NCBI RefSeq assembly: GCF_032362555.1
Contig: NC_083508.1
Span: 10,259,001 to 10,323,000 of the forward strand
Length of the DNA: 64,000 nt
Source of the DNA: Amyelois transitella
Lineage: Eukaryota; Arthropoda; Insecta; Lepidoptera; Pyralidae
Direction of reading: 5' to 3'
The translations under genes were made by a program, and so were the position numbers. Shown here piece after piece: positions 1 through 20,787 of this stretch. Below the pieces are notes generated by a model. It was not told the origin of the DNA. It did not search any database and worked only from the letters and a program-made list of their open reading frames with translations. Numbering within the stretch: the stretch's first letter is position 1; every line of letters starts with the position of its first letter.

Positions 1-248
1 ATAATTTACAGGTATACATTTACTTAATGTTATAAGCCAATTTGTAAAATACAAAAATTTAAGGGATAGTTCAATTTTTATGTTTATTATTGTCAAGCAA
101 TTTCCAGTTTCATTGACAAATTAAATTAGTGTGTTAAAGAATAGGGACACGAATAATAATCGGACAAATGAAATTTTTTCAAGTTCATGTATATACAGCG
201 ACAGCAATTTACAAAGTCAAAATTATGTATGTATTTCAAAGATCTCAC

Positions 249-592
249 CTTCCATCCCAGATTCTCGAAGAACGTGCACAGACGAGACTGACCCGTAGTT
301 TTCCCGCCGCATGGTCCTGGTTAAAAAAATCCATCTAATCAGACTGGATAGACACATTAACCCCACGTGTTAAACGCATAGCCTACTCGCGTTTTCCCCA
401 TTCCTAAACTGTTTCAGTCAGTGCGTTATCTATACACAAAATATGAACTGTCTGAAAAAATATAGCTTTAAAAACACAATACAGTAAGATAAATAAGTAC
501 TAAAAATATAGAATAAAAAGCGAAAATGCAAAAGTAATCTTACCTCCTGTCAAAACGAGTCTATACACAGTTTTTTGAGATTGGTTCGCCAT
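249..592 (-). CDS. Ttd14: Ttd14-like P-loop NTPase, first two coding exons (partial)
   Basis: Two coding exons are visible on the minus strand: 592-544 (start ATG at 592, donor GTAAG) and 316-249 (acceptor CAG, donor GTGAG). Joined, they encode about 38 residues: [16 protein letters not shown], then [20 protein letters not shown] and GWK. The [11 protein letters not shown] stretch is a Walker A loop. Together with FFENLGWK it matches, from memory, the start of the TRPL-translocation-defect protein 14 family, a conserved nucleotide- and phosphoinositide-binding P-loop protein. In flies it is needed for light-driven internalisation of the TRPL channel; other animals have orthologues. The phase (1 nt before, 2 nt after the intron) fits exactly. 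The rest of the gene runs off the left end, so domain completeness cannot be judged. Other P-loop kinases are possible but match less well. Confidence 0.75.
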
Positions 593-1347
593 TTTAATGA
601 ATTAATGAAAATAAAATAAATTAGATCAAATTATACTACCAAGACTAATAACAATAACCACTTTAATATCATAAAAATGTTAAGTTTAGAAAAGTGATAA
701 AATCTGCCATCACAAATGCACACGAATCGCCAATGAGGCGTGCGAACAAAATGAATGAGCTATTTGAGAAAGACAGCTTTTTTATACCCATTCATTCACG
801 TCAACGTCATCAATCTTATGACTTTGATGGACTTAAGTTTTTTTTTTTATAGCAAAGAATCATTCACTTCATTTCCTTAAAATAATATTACAATACAAAT
901 ATGCCAAGTTTGCCCTCACTCCACCCACTTGTTTGTGAACACACTGCAAAGATGCGCACATTATTGAATCTCGTAATGTTCTAATCCATTTGTTTTTTGG
1001 TTGGTGATTATAAAAAACAAGAAACAAATAAATGGCTGAAAGAAGTGCTTTTGACCATGTTCTGACAAATATATTTGAAACGCCTTCAAAAAAAAGGTTG
1101 TTCTCAGTTTGACCTGTATGTATGTATTATAGGGGGATATCGATAGGAGACGGTTTGTTTTTTACAAAATTTATGTTCATTCAGTTTTATATTTATACCA
1201 AAAAGCGAATTGATTTGCATCACTACCAAACACATTTTAATGTTTGATACTGGAATTAGAACTAACTAGAACTACTCGCTGAAGGATACTCTTTTTATAT
1301 TCGCAATTATTATAAAGGACTAAATAGTCCTCAAAAAAAGATGTTTA
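593..1347. other. Spacer between Ttd14-like and RAD51D genes
   Basis: This AT-rich spacer holds the 5' flank and promoter of the Ttd14-like gene and the 3' flank of RAD51D, which reads in the same direction. I see no convincing ORF, RNA gene or repeat. No clear TATA or initiator could be assigned. Confidence 0.5.
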
Positions 1348-4300
1348 TTATGTTAGACCTAAATGATTTAATGTCAGGCTTAAACTATGATTACATTCTA
1401 AATTATTATTTCTTATAACATTTACATTTATCATTTCAGAATTTGTTCTAACTGGTTGATTTATCATGTAGCCTTTTTCTAATATAACAACTGTTACAGG
1501 AATGTGTTGCCAGTACTTTCCAAGACAGCGGTTTTTCCTCTCCAAATATGTTTCTTTTGAAACCAAAATGGATCTTTCTTCATCTGCAATGATAAATAGA
1601 AACAAATAATAATCCATAGTATTTTAAATAAAAAAAAAAAAAATTAAAGGGAACATAAATGTGCTGGCTAACTAGACAATGCCGTACTGGGTCCAGAAAT
1701 GAAACTCGGAATACGAAGAAATCTGTATTAAAGACTGTACATATATAAATTGTCAAACACTATACAAAAAACCATAAAAATAACTAAAGCGCGTTCTAAT
1801 ACGGCAGCACGCCATCTAGTGAGAAAAATAGGAAAACTAATCGGACATCCCGCCCGCCAAGAACTCTGTTCTTCTCTTCTACCTTTCCTTTCGGTTAGGT
1901 TCACCATCTTGGTGTGTATTCTATACTTGAGGTAACATTATTAATTTTGATGTAGGGCGTTACAGAACTGAAGTTTTAGTCTTTAATGTTACCACTCTAA
2001 CTCCTCCGTCTGGTCCTGGATGTACTGCAGTTATTCTACCCAACAACCATTTTGCTGGCGGCATGTCGTCTTCTCTAATTATTACTAAGTCACCTAATCT
2101 GGGTGCTTCTGACTTAGTTTGCCATTTGCTTCGTTGTTGCATATTGTGGAGATAATCCTTCGACCATCTGTTCCAGAAGCTACTTGTCATCTTTTGGGTA
2201 AGCTTCCAGCGTTGTAAAGGACTAATTATTTCATTGACATTAATTAATTTTTCAGGTAATAGGATCAACGGTTCTCCTACTAAAAAGTGTGCTGGGGTTA
2301 ATGGTGTCAAGTCATCCGGGCAAATGGGTCTGGAATTGAGGCACGCCTCTATCTGACAAAGAACGGTCGACATCTCTTCATATGTTAGTGTTGAGTCGCC
2401 GATTGTTTTTAACAAGTGCGTCTTCACCGACTTCACACCTGATTCCCATAACCCCCCGAAATTGGGACTTTTTGGTGGTATAAAATGCCATCTCGTGCCA
2501 TCGTTCTCTAACAATTCCGCTATCTCTTTGACTACACCAGACATACTTTGACCAAACATTTGTGTCAGTTCGTTGGCCGCACCAACGAAGTTCAAGCCAT
2601 TGTCGCTCCACATATCTAAACAGTGTCCTCGACGTGACACAAATCGGCGAAATGCCGCGATAAATCCTGGTGTAGTGAGGTCGCTCACTGCTTCCAAGTG
2701 AATCGCCTTTGTTTTCATGCATACAAATAATGAAATATATCCCTTAGAAGACCTTTGTCCTCTACCCTTTGAGACTCTCATTTGAATAGGACCTGCAAAG
2801 TCAACACCACAAGCTTCAAATACTCTCCCTGGGTTGACTCGTACACTTGGGAGTTCGCCCATAAGTGGCTGTTTTGGTTTTGAATTGTACCTTATACATC
2901 GTATGCAATTACTGATGTGTCTTTGTGTGTGTCGTGTAGAGGCTGTTCCGCCGTGCATCAAACGTTCGTGAGCGTCCTGGATCAACAGCTCTCCGTGGTG
3001 AGTATTCTTTGGTATTATTATTTGATGTTTTTTATCATGTGTTATTTTAGCTGCTTGCAACCTGCCACCTACGCGTAACAATCCATTTTCGTCTATGTAT
3101 GGGGTGAGTGATATTAATTTACTTCGCTTTTTAATCTTTCCTTTTTCTTTCAGGTCTTCAAGTTCTTCAGCAAATTCTGTTTCCTGAATCATTCTTATGC
3201 AAGAGTCAAGAGTTGTCTTCATTTCATCAGCGGTAAGGTAAGTAGGATATTTTTCCCGTAGTTCTTTTTTTATTTTCAGATTGAGAAATCTTCTGCAAAA
3301 GGTAAGTACTCTAAGCATTCTTTTTAGCGTAGAAAATCTTTCTAAAATTGTGTGTTCTTCTTTTTTATTAAAAAATGCCTTTGTAGTTTGTTTTCTTTCT
3401 TCTAATTTTGTTTCTGGTATGTGTTTCTTATTTGTGTTAATTGTCTTTCTTTTCATCCACTGAGGTCCCTTCCACCACAGCTGATTGTCTTTTAATTCTG
3501 AGGGTTCAATACCACGGGATGCAATGTCAGCAGGATTTTCTTCAGATGCTACATGGTTCCATCTATCATTATCTAGTCGAGTTTGAATTTCTGTGATTCG
3601 GTTGGCTACAAATGTTTGCCAACGTATAGGTTGTGATTGTATCCAGGCTAAAGCAACAGTCGAGTCAGTGTATGCATAGACGTTGTGTTTTGGAATATTC
3701 AATATATTTGTTGCTTCAGCCAGAAGTTTCGCCAGAAGTACTGCCGCGCACAACTCTAAACGAGCGACAGAGATTTGTTTCAGAGGTGCCACCTTTGTTT
3801 TACTTTCCAATATTGTAACATGGACTTCATCTCCTTGAATTACTCGCACGTATAAAACGGCGGCATATGCTAAAGTTGATGCATCTGCGAATCCGACAAG
3901 CTCAACTTTATCATTGTCAGGGTGAGTATGAATCCACCTGTCTAGTTGTATATTTTGTAGGGTGAGTAGTTGTTTTCGAAACTCTAACCATTCTTCTCGA
4001 AGATTGTCTGGTATCTGGGCATCCCAGTCAGCATTGGAAAGCCATAGTTTTTGAATTAACACCTTTGCGCGTATTATAACTGGAGCAAGCCATCCGAACG
4101 GGTCGAAAAGGCGTGCTACATCTGATAGTATACTTCTTTTAGTGATTGGTAAAGTTGGTTCAGGTAAGTTAACGGAAATTTTAAACTTATCATCGTTTCG
4201 GTCCCATGATATCCCTAGAATCTTTATGATTTTGTCAAATTTGATTTCATATGGTTGTAGTTGATCTTTTGTTTGTTGTATCGTATTAAGTAAATTGTCA

Positions 4301-7300
4301 GAGTTACTAGACCATTTTTGCAATATAAATACTGCACTTTGAAGTAGTTCATTTACTTGTTTGTATATTTCTATAGCTAGAATATCATCATGTGCACCGG
4401 TCATTAAATCATCCATATAGAAACAGGACTTTACAATTTCAGCTCCTAATGGATATTTGTGTTTTTCGTCTTCAGCTACTTGAAATAAGGTGCGAACAGC
4501 AAGAAATGGGGCGCATGCAGTACCGAATGTGACGGTAAGTAAGTTGTAGGATCTACAGTCTTCGTGAGGATTGTCTCTCCATATGATACGCTGATAATTT
4601 GAGTGATTTTCGGAAATCAAGACTTGACGGTACATTTTTATTATGTCACTTACTAGAGCTATTTTGTGTTGTCTCCAAAGTATTATTAATGAACGTAAAT
4701 CTTTTTGTAATACAGGTCCAGTAAGCAGTGTATCATTCAGTGACTGTCCTTTAGAACCCTTTGAAGATGCGTCAAAAACGACTCTTAATTTACTTGTGTC
4801 TTTATCGTTACGGATCACTGCATGATGAGGTAAGTATATCACATCCCTTTCTTCTATTTTAGCTAAAGTCATATGACCTAAATCTTCATACTCTTTGATG
4901 ACCTTTGTATATTCTTCTTTTAGTTTACTGTTTTGTTCTAACTTTCGCTCTAGTTGTAAGAATCTTGAAGTAGCTATGTCTTTTGTCATCCCACATTTGT
5001 CTACCGGTGTCTTTATCCCTTCTTTAAACGGTAATTGTACTTTGTATCTTCCAGATTCTGTTCTAGTTGTAGTTTCTTTGTAAATCTCTTCACATCTTTT
5101 CTCATCTTTAGTTAATTTTCTTTCACAGGTAAGTATTTCATTCTCTACTTCCCAGAACTTTCTTAGTATTTCATTTTCACATACACATAGATGTAAACTA
5201 ATAATTTGTTTTTGTTTTACAGGTTTTGTGTTGTTAGTATCGCCCGAAAGAATCCAACCCAGTTGTGTTTTTTGCGCTATAATCCCGGATGGACTCTTCA
5301 TCAATCCAGCTTCTATGATTTCACTATATACTTCAGCTCCTAGCAGAAGGTGTATTTTATTCGGAACATGGAATGTGGGATCTGCTAGTGTTATTTCCTC
5401 CAGCTCAGGCCAGTTAGAAACTGTGATTGATTGTGTAGGTAAGTAATTTGTAATTGTTTTCAGAATGTATGCTTTAACCAGGATAGTGTTGTTCGGGTTG
5501 TATCTTGACTGTAGTTGTACTTCAACCATGTATTTAGTATGAAGTTGTTTTCCCTCACTCAATCCTGAGACCACGCCGCTGATTTTTGTTTTCTTCAAAC
5601 CCATCGTTTGAACTAGATCTTCTGTGACGAACGAGGCCTGTGAGCCCTGGTCAATGAGCGCGCGGTAAACGTGTTTCTGACCATGACGTGACGTCACGTC
5701 TACCAGCGCTGTGGCTAGAAGTATTTGACCAGGTTGATTTACAAAATGTGATACTATGTTTGTGCTTGAGTCTTTATGTTTTTCTTCCCTTACAGATTCT
5801 TCTTTCTTCTCCGGGTGCAACAAAGAGTGGTGTTTTTTATAGCATATTCGACATGACGTTCTTCTCATACATTTGTTTGCAGAATGATTGGGTATTAGAC
5901 AATTGAAGCATAAATTATTGTTTTGTACAAAGTCATGTTTCTCTTTGTATTGTAGTTTTACAAATTGTTTACATTGGTAAATGTAATGATCTTCTTTACA
6001 GAATGCGCACGAACCAGATTCTACAGTAGCATGAAATGTTTTACTCTTATTTGTCTTAGTTGCAGGTTCTATCATTTCAAGAGATCTAAATCTGCTTTCC
6101 ATAAATTGTTTCAGTGTATCAAATGAAGGAAAATCCTCTCTTTCAGCCGAGATTCCTTGCTCCCACAAGCGATGACTTTCAGGGTCTAATTTTGAAACTG
6201 TCAAATAAATTATGATAGCATCCCACTGGTCTGCAGGCAAGCCCAAGTTCTTCAACGAGGTTAAGCATTCGACAGTAGTATCCAGTAGTTGTTTGATATG
6301 AAAAGCTGATTCTGACGTTATGTTTCTAATATTAAATAATCTCTTGAAAATGCAGTTGGATATGAATCTTTTATTATTGTATCGGTTTTTCAGAATTTCC
6401 CATGCTTGACTGTAATTTTGGTTTGTTATTGGTATAGATCTCAACAGCTGTTCAGCTTCACCGGTCAGACTAGATTTAAGGTAATGTAACTTCTGTACGT
6501 TGTCTAAGGATTGATTTGTATGTATGATGGAATTGAAGAGGTCATGAAACGATGTCCACTCAGTATATTTGCCAGAGAATTGTGGAATTTTGATATGTGG
6601 CAGCTTGATTTCGGTAGTTGCTTTCTTGGGTTCTTGTAAGGCAGATGTGTGTGTAGTAGCGGTCAAGTCACTAAGTTTTGTTTTTAAATCGCTTTTGTAC
6701 ATAATGTATAATTCTTCACAAGTGTCGTAAGTATCGCTTAAGAAGTAACTCAATGTTTTTCTAGTTTCCTTAGAAATGTTTGAAATTAGGTACTCATGAG
6801 ATGATTTGAATGAATTCCATGTCGCTTCTAAGTTTTCCAAGCGAGTGTCTAAATAGCTCGGTGTGATTCTTGTCTTTGGAGTTTTACCATAATTAACCTG
6901 AGCTTTTTTAATAGACTCCATTCGTTCATCTTGAAGACTGAGTAATTGGTTAATTTTCTCCATTGTTAATTGTATTAATGTTGCAGATAAACAAGAAATT
7001 TCTATAGAAAATAACACAAGTTGAAGTTCTCGACAAAGTTAAATAGTTCATACACAACTGTTATAACATATGTAAATTTTTTAAAGTTCTTATTATAAAT
7101 CACCAATGAATTTTTCAAAGTCTTTTGCACTAGTAAAATTTCAAAGTTAATCAGAGTTTAGTATGGAATTTTTCTAAGTCTTTAGCACTTGCAAAATTTT
7201 AAAGTTAATAATAAGATCACTATGAATATTTTCTAAGTCTTTTTTTTAAACACTTGTAAAATTTATAAAGTTCAATCACTACAGAAATATTCTAAGTCCT

Positions 7301-8991
7301 AAAACACTTGTATTTTTTCAAAGTCTACTCACGGTTACCAAGTCCATTCCACACTGTAATCCGTTAAGTCCTGAGTTCATTCACTTAACACTTCACTACA
7401 CTGCACGCGAAATTCTACCTTACACACCCGACTCAAAGGACCATTGGCTACCTAGACAATGCCGTACTGGGTCCAGAAATGAAACTCGGAATACGAAGAA
7501 ATCTGTATTAAAGACTGTACATATATAAATTGTCAAACACTATACAAAAAACCATAAAAATAACTAAAGCGCGTTCTAATACGGCAGCACGCCATCTAGT
7601 GAGAAAAATAGGAAAACTAATCGGACAGTGCCTTAGGTTTTGAACTAAAAGAAAGTAATAGTGTTCTTACCTTACAAAACCCTTACAATAAATATAAATA
7701 AATAAATAATAAAACAAACCTTCAAGCTCACAAATATCTTGATCAATCCATCTTGTCTGAATGTTTACACATACAAATGCTACATTAAAATTATCACATA
7801 TATAGCGGCTATAGTTGACCATCATATTTAAATATGCCAACCCTGAAAAGTAAAAGATTTTTAAATTATATTATTTATACTCAAAATTTTATACATTTTT
7901 ATATTTATCCCGTCACTTAGTAAAATCAAAGAACAGAGAGAGAAACAAATAGTATACATCTTATTAAAACATATAGACACAGGGATTCTAAAAATCATAT
8001 TTTTTACTTCTGGCAGTCTCCCATCATATATTGACCCCCATCTTCAAGTACAAACATCAGTCAGTTACAATTTTAATGCATCTATGGATTTTTTTGGGTA
8101 CAGTACCTATATGAAATTATTCATGCAGCTTCAGCACTATAAAAATACTATAAATTACCAATCTTGTTGGAGTCTCCAAGATGTTGAAACATAAGGCAGG
8201 GCAGTGAATCTATGATAATGAGTGACAAGTTTTCAATAACAAGGATCTTGTTTTTAATCTTCCTCAATAGCTCAATCAATTCTTCCATAGTCCATATGAA
8301 AAATATTCTTATATCATGCATGATCATTGCCATATCCTAAAAAAATTCGGTGAAATAAAGTAAACATATCTAGGAACTTATAAAGGTACAAATATTTACT
8401 ATGTATTTATTATTACCTTATGTGATAATCCCAAGCTGGCTAAAATCTTTTGCACTCTCACAGCAGAGAAGTCTCCTTTAGTATCAATATACAAAACTTT
8501 ATTGCCGGTATTTATCACAGAATTTATAGCAATTTGGTGGCATAGTTGTGTTTTCCCTGAATCTGCTAAACCACATATTTCACTTATAAATCCACATGGT
8601 ATGCCACCGCCTAATGCATCATCTAAACTAAAAGCACAAGATCGTATTCAATAACGAAATTTTATATTCATACAGCATTTATCAATTGTTTTTTTATATT
8701 TATTAAATATAAAATATCTATATTTAAATACCTTGGTATGCCTGTCTTTAGAACACATTTCTTAGAAAACTTACTGACGAGTGTAGCCCCGTTTATGGAA
8801 AGACCTGAATATTTCCTAAAAAAATCACTTCTTATTTCTAGTACTTGTGGCAAACTGAGTTTAGTAAGATTTGAAATTTTCTCAGAGTCCTCGTGAAGAA
8901 ACTCAAGAACTGTATTTATTCTGTTCTGGCCAAGTTTTCGTAATACGCTTTCCGATAAGAGAACGTGATTCTCAGATATTAATTTTTGCAT
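1348..8991 (-). CDS. RAD51D: RAD51 paralogue RAD51D, five exons, interrupted by a retrotransposon in intron 4
   Basis: Exons (minus): 8991-8732, 8627-8417, 8336-8159, 7842-7720 and 1583-1348. Joined length is 1008 nt (335 aa plus stop), close to human RAD51D (328 aa). All phases match and all introns are GT-AG. The N-terminal region (1-86) has the small helical domain of RAD51 paralogues ending in TGIPSLDDALGGGIP. Walker A is GLADSGKT (106-113) and Walker B is LIIID (196-200). The residues after Walker A (KTQLC, VLYIDTKG) follow RAD51D rather than XRCC3 or RAD51C. The known role of the family is homologous recombination repair as an ATP-binding subunit of RAD51 paralogue complexes, in the nucleus. 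The final exon (LGKYWQHIPVTVVIL) matches the RAD51D C-terminal beta region. It lies about 6.1 kb from exon 4 because a BEL/Pao element sits in the intron. The exon sequence itself is intact, so the gene is probably functional. Confidence 0.88.
1665..1847 (-). repeat. 3' LTR of the BEL/Pao element
   Basis: This 183-bp copy is nearly identical to 7445-7627. It is preceded, in element sense, by the purine-rich GGCGGGCGGGA at 1848-1858, which is the likely polypurine tract that primes plus-strand DNA. Confidence 0.93.
1960..7017 (-). CDS. Gag-pol polyprotein of the BEL/Pao element
   Basis: This single open frame is up to 1685 codons. The likely start is MEKINQ at 6963, because the 18 residues before it look like leader. 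Domains in order: Gag-like DUF1759 region (about 130-300); zinc knuckles, including CFNCLIPNHSANKC (about 370); aspartic protease with ALIDQGSQASF (about 455); reverse transcriptase with LRVVFDASSKG and the catalytic YMDD (about 745-900); RNase H with GFADAS and AYTDST; H2C2 zinc-binding segment (HERLMHGG ... CIRC); integrase core with VDFAGP, SDNG and GLWES as the D, D, E motif; and a C-terminal DUF5641-like domain. No stop or frameshift interrupts it. In the cell it would form particles, reverse-transcribe the genomic RNA and integrate the copy. Confidence 0.92.
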   Translation of the reverse strand: MLFSIEISCLSATLIQLTMEKINQLLSLQDERMESIKKAQVNYGKTPKTRITPSYLDTRLENLEATWNSFKSSHEYLISNISKETRKTLSYFLSDTYDTCEELYIMYKSDLKTKLSDLTATTHTSALQEPKKATTEIKLPHIKIPQFSGKYTEWTSFHDLFNSIIHTNQSLDNVQKLHYLKSSLTGEAEQLLRSIPITNQNYSQAWEILKNRYNNKRFISNCIFKRLFNIRNITSESAFHIKQLLDTTVECLTSLKNLGLPADQWDAIIIYLTVSKLDPESHRLWEQGISAEREDFPSFDTLKQFMESRFRSLEMIEPATKTNKSKTFHATVESGSCAFCKEDHYIYQCKQFVKLQYKEKHDFVQNNNLCFNCLIPNHSANKCMRRTSCRICYKKHHSLLHPEKKEESVREEKHKDSSTNIVSHFVNQPGQILLATALVDVTSRHGQKHVYRALIDQGSQASFVTEDLVQTMGLKKTKISGVVSGLSEGKQLHTKYMVEVQLQSRYNPNNTILVKAYILKTITNYLPTQSITVSNWPELEEITLADPTFHVPNKIHLLLGAEVYSEIIEAGLMKSPSGIIAQKTQLGWILSGDTNNTKPVKQKQIISLHLCVCENEILRKFWEVENEILTCERKLTKDEKRCEEIYKETTTRTESGRYKVQLPFKEGIKTPVDKCGMTKDIATSRFLQLERKLEQNSKLKEEYTKVIKEYEDLGHMTLAKIEERDVIYLPHHAVIRNDKDTSKLRVVFDASSKGSKGQSLNDTLLTGPVLQKDLRSLIILWRQHKIALVSDIIKMYRQVLISENHSNYQRIIWRDNPHEDCRSYNLLTVTFGTACAPFLAVRTLFQVAEDEKHKYPLGAEIVKSCFYMDDLMTGAHDDILAIEIYKQVNELLQSAVFILQKWSSNSDNLLNTIQQTKDQLQPYEIKFDKIIKILGISWDRNDDKFKISVNLPEPTLPITKRSILSDVARLFDPFGWLAPVIIRAKVLIQKLWLSNADWDAQIPDNLREEWLEFRKQLLTLQNIQLDRWIHTHPDNDKVELVGFADASTLAYAAVLYVRVIQGDEVHVTILESKTKVAPLKQISVARLELCAAVLLAKLLAEATNILNIPKHNVYAYTDSTVALAWIQSQPIRWQTFVANRITEIQTRLDNDRWNHVASEENPADIASRGIEPSELKDNQLWWKGPQWMKRKTINTNKKHIPETKLEERKQTTKAFFNKKEEHTILERFSTLKRMLRVLTFCRRFLNLKIKKELREKYPTYLTADEMKTTLDSCIRMIQETEFAEELEDLKEKGKIKKRSKLISLTPYIDENGLLRVGGRLQAAKITHDKKHQIIIPKNTHHGELLIQDAHERLMHGGTASTRHTQRHISNCIRCIRYNSKPKQPLMGELPSVRVNPGRVFEACGVDFAGPIQMRVSKGRGQRSSKGYISLFVCMKTKAIHLEAVSDLTTPGFIAAFRRFVSRRGHCLDMWSDNGLNFVGAANELTQMFGQSMSGVVKEIAELLENDGTRWHFIPPKSPNFGGLWESGVKSVKTHLLKTIGDSTLTYEEMSTVLCQIEACLNSRPICPDDLTPLTPAHFLVGEPLILLPEKLINVNEIISPLQRWKLTQKMTSSFWNRWSKDYLHNMQQRSKWQTKSEAPRLGDLVIIREDDMPPAKWLLGRITAVHPGPDGGVRVVTLKTKTSVL
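7110..7330 (-). repeat. Diverged tandem repeats in the BEL/Pao leader
   Basis: About four diverged units of roughly 55-65 bp follow one another between the 5' LTR and gag. Each has the plus-strand pattern TTTTC(A/T)AAGTC, then CACTTG/CACTAG, then AAAATTT, then AAAGTT. This is the only non-coding repeat array inside the element. It may act in transcription or RNA packaging (inference). Confidence 0.6.
7418..7443 (-). other. Primer-binding site of the BEL/Pao element (tRNA-Tyr-like)
   Basis: Just inside the 5' LTR (element sense) is TGGTCCTTTGAGTCGGGTG. From memory, the 3' end of insect tRNA-Tyr predicts TGGTCCTTCGAGCCGGA. The match has a few C-to-T and nearby changes. tRNA-Tyr priming is inferred, not proven. 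Confidence 0.6.
7445..7627 (-). repeat. 5' LTR of the BEL/Pao element
   Basis: This 183-bp LTR (minus sense TGTCCGATTAG ... TAGCCA) is the upstream LTR of the element and should hold its promoter. It differs from the 1665-1847 copy only at plus position 7451 (c, versus a at 1671). Both ends obey the TG...CA rule. Confidence 0.93.
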
Positions 8992-9805
8992 TATTAATGA
9001 TGTATAAAACTTTGATAATTTATTGATAATTATATATTTTAATCAGCTTAAAAAAATAGTTCAACAACAAATTAAATTCAAAATAAGTACATAGGTATTT
9101 TTGATGATTGACATTTGACCATTTGACGTTGATTGAAAACAGAACAGAGGAATGATATATGAAATTATATTTTTACATTACATACCTACGTCTAAGTTAC
9201 ATGTTTACTTTAGAGTTTATGTAACTACACGTATTGTATATAAATCGCATCTTTATCCCTGGGTAGACAGAGCCAACAGTCTTGAAAAGACTTAATGGCT
9301 ATGTTCAGCTGTAAGGCATAATGAAGGAATGAGCTTCATATAAGGTAGCTAGCCCATTGCCTAAAATACGTTATAAAATATTTTATACTGATAAATATAT
9401 TATAAAATTAAAATATGTACATAATATTTTATTTTATCTATTGTATTTGCTTGGAAGGCACACACCATACACAACTTTCATTCACGTAAGCAACCCCTTG
9501 GATTTCTTTACATTTTACCCTGTGATTTTAGTACTGCCATTTAACCCACCCACAGACCACAGATTTGTTTGGGGGTTTAAATGAGAAAATGAGTTACATA
9601 TTTCTTTTCAATCCAGGAAGTTTGAAAACATGGTAGGAATACGAATTTCTTGCTGGCAACTTTATCGACGACGCCCGCCATTTGTGTTTGCTGTCAAAAT
9701 GGTCTAATCTCAAACTCAAATAAAATCGCGGATATTTATTTCTCGTTCGTGGCGTAATTCAACAAAATATTCTTTTTAGTTATAAGTTTATTTTAAATAA
9801 TCAAA
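8992..9805. promoter_or_regulatory. Divergent intergenic region RAD51D / dre4
   Basis: The two start codons face away from each other across 814 bp, so both promoters must lie here. About 9235-9362 is a minus-sense SINE fragment (GGGTAGACAGAGCCAACAGTC then CTAGCCCATTGCC). The rest is AT-rich, and no core promoter motif stands out. Confidence 0.55.
9235..9362 (-). repeat. SINE fragment (RTE-tailed family)
   Basis: This decayed minus-sense copy has the family landmarks GTAGACAGAGCCAACAGTCTTGA and GCTAGCCCAT. It lacks the head. Confidence 0.7.
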
Positions 9806-19514
<9,709 letters not shown>

Positions 19515-20124
19515 GTTTAAATTTATATAAAGTCATCTCGTATGTACCCGTCTATGTAAATAACTGAAATGTCAATATATTTGTGGGTCGAGTTTAGTGG
19601 AATCTCCTCTGAATTCAATTGTGTTATGTATATTAAAAAAGACCCCTAAGGCTGATTATTGTCGGCTGGTAAATGACTAAAAATTAATATTTCACGGCAT
19701 GTTTGCTGTCAAATGCTGCAGGTTTTTACAGTTTATTGTTGAGCTGATATGAGCTGCTGAAAGAAGTTAATCGTTATGCGATGAATGCTTTTGGAAATTT
19801 ATTGACTTGAAAGTGTGACATGTAGGTAGGAACATCCAAAACCCACAACCGATCCGTAGTGTCACTGTTTTAGTACCAACTTGCACAAAAGAACTAATGG
19901 ATTCTAATCTTTCGGTTTCAGGAAATAACCTTCGTTCACAATTTGTTGGAGTTAACGGGTTCCAATCACTGCACACGACCGTTCATAATGTGATTATGAT
20001 TTGAACAACATTGTTACATATGTTGTGTCCGTCTGCATAATGTTCAAAACTGATCGTCTGAATGTTTGTACTGTAGATTAATTTTTATTCCATCGATTGT
20101 AATTTAATTTGTGAAACAAACCGA

Positions 20125-20130
20125 AATAAA
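20125..20130 (+). terminator. Candidate dre4 polyadenylation signal
   Basis: This AATAAA lies about 610 bp past the dre4 stop and is followed by T-rich sequence. The cleavage site is not proven. Confidence 0.4.
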
Positions 20131-20634
20131 TATAAGGATTTATATTTCGCTCTTTGCATTTTTACATCCACTACCTTGAAATTAATCCTTTCAAACACAG
20201 TGTGTTTAAAAAAGATCATTTAGACGCTGTTTTTGGCGGACTCCGTGTTTTCCGAAACTCAGGCGAGAATGCGAGCGATTGACAATATATGTAAGGGATT
20301 CCTTGTCCGGTTCATTATGGATCTTTCGCGGGATTCGTAGCAACAAGTCATAATTTTGCAACTTTAAAGTTTTGGAAATAAACTTGTGTCTAAATATCCA
20401 ATGTGTGATACATGCATTCTCTATCAGGCACTTCCAACTTTAAATAATAATAACACACTTTTGCACATAGGACAGGGATAGTTATATAGTTTTATTTATT
20501 GTGTTAAATTAGTAACTTTCAATCAGACTGACCGCAGTCAAACTGTGAAAACAGTTTTGCGGAATATTGTTTTAAGTTCATTATGAATATTGTGTAATAA
20601 ATAAATAAAAAATATATATATGACACATTGCATT

Positions 20635-20787
20635 TCAACGTTCGTGAATAAGGAGGCAGGAAGTCGTTATACGAACATTGATAGGTAAGGCTTATCCATC
20701 CGTCCCGTTCTTTAAGTTGGTTACCGAAGTGATAGAAAAGACAAGACATATGCCTTGTCAACGTTCGTGAATAAGGGAGCAGGTCAT
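20635..20787. repeat. Direct repeat pair CAACGTTCGTGAATAAGG
   Basis: The words CAACGTTCGTGAATAAGG(A/G)(G)GCAGG occur at about 20637-20662 and 20760-20785, about 123 bp apart. The second differs by one or two bases. Function unknown. Confidence 0.6.

Larger units (their letters stand above)
1665..7627 (-). mobile_element. Complete BEL/Pao LTR retrotransposon in a RAD51D intron
   Basis: The element is 5963 bp and lies on the minus strand, the same sense as RAD51D. Its two 183-bp LTRs differ by a single base. It is flanked by GTGC on both sides (1661-1664 and 7628-7631), read as a 4-bp target-site duplication. Each LTR starts TG and ends CA. Inside are a primer-binding site resembling the tRNA-Tyr 3' end, a repeat-rich leader, one open gag-pol frame and a purine-rich tract before the 3' LTR. 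The near-identical LTRs and open frame indicate a recent, potentially active copy. The RT/protease/integrase order and the YMDD box place it in BEL/Pao. There is no envelope-like frame. Confidence 0.93.
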
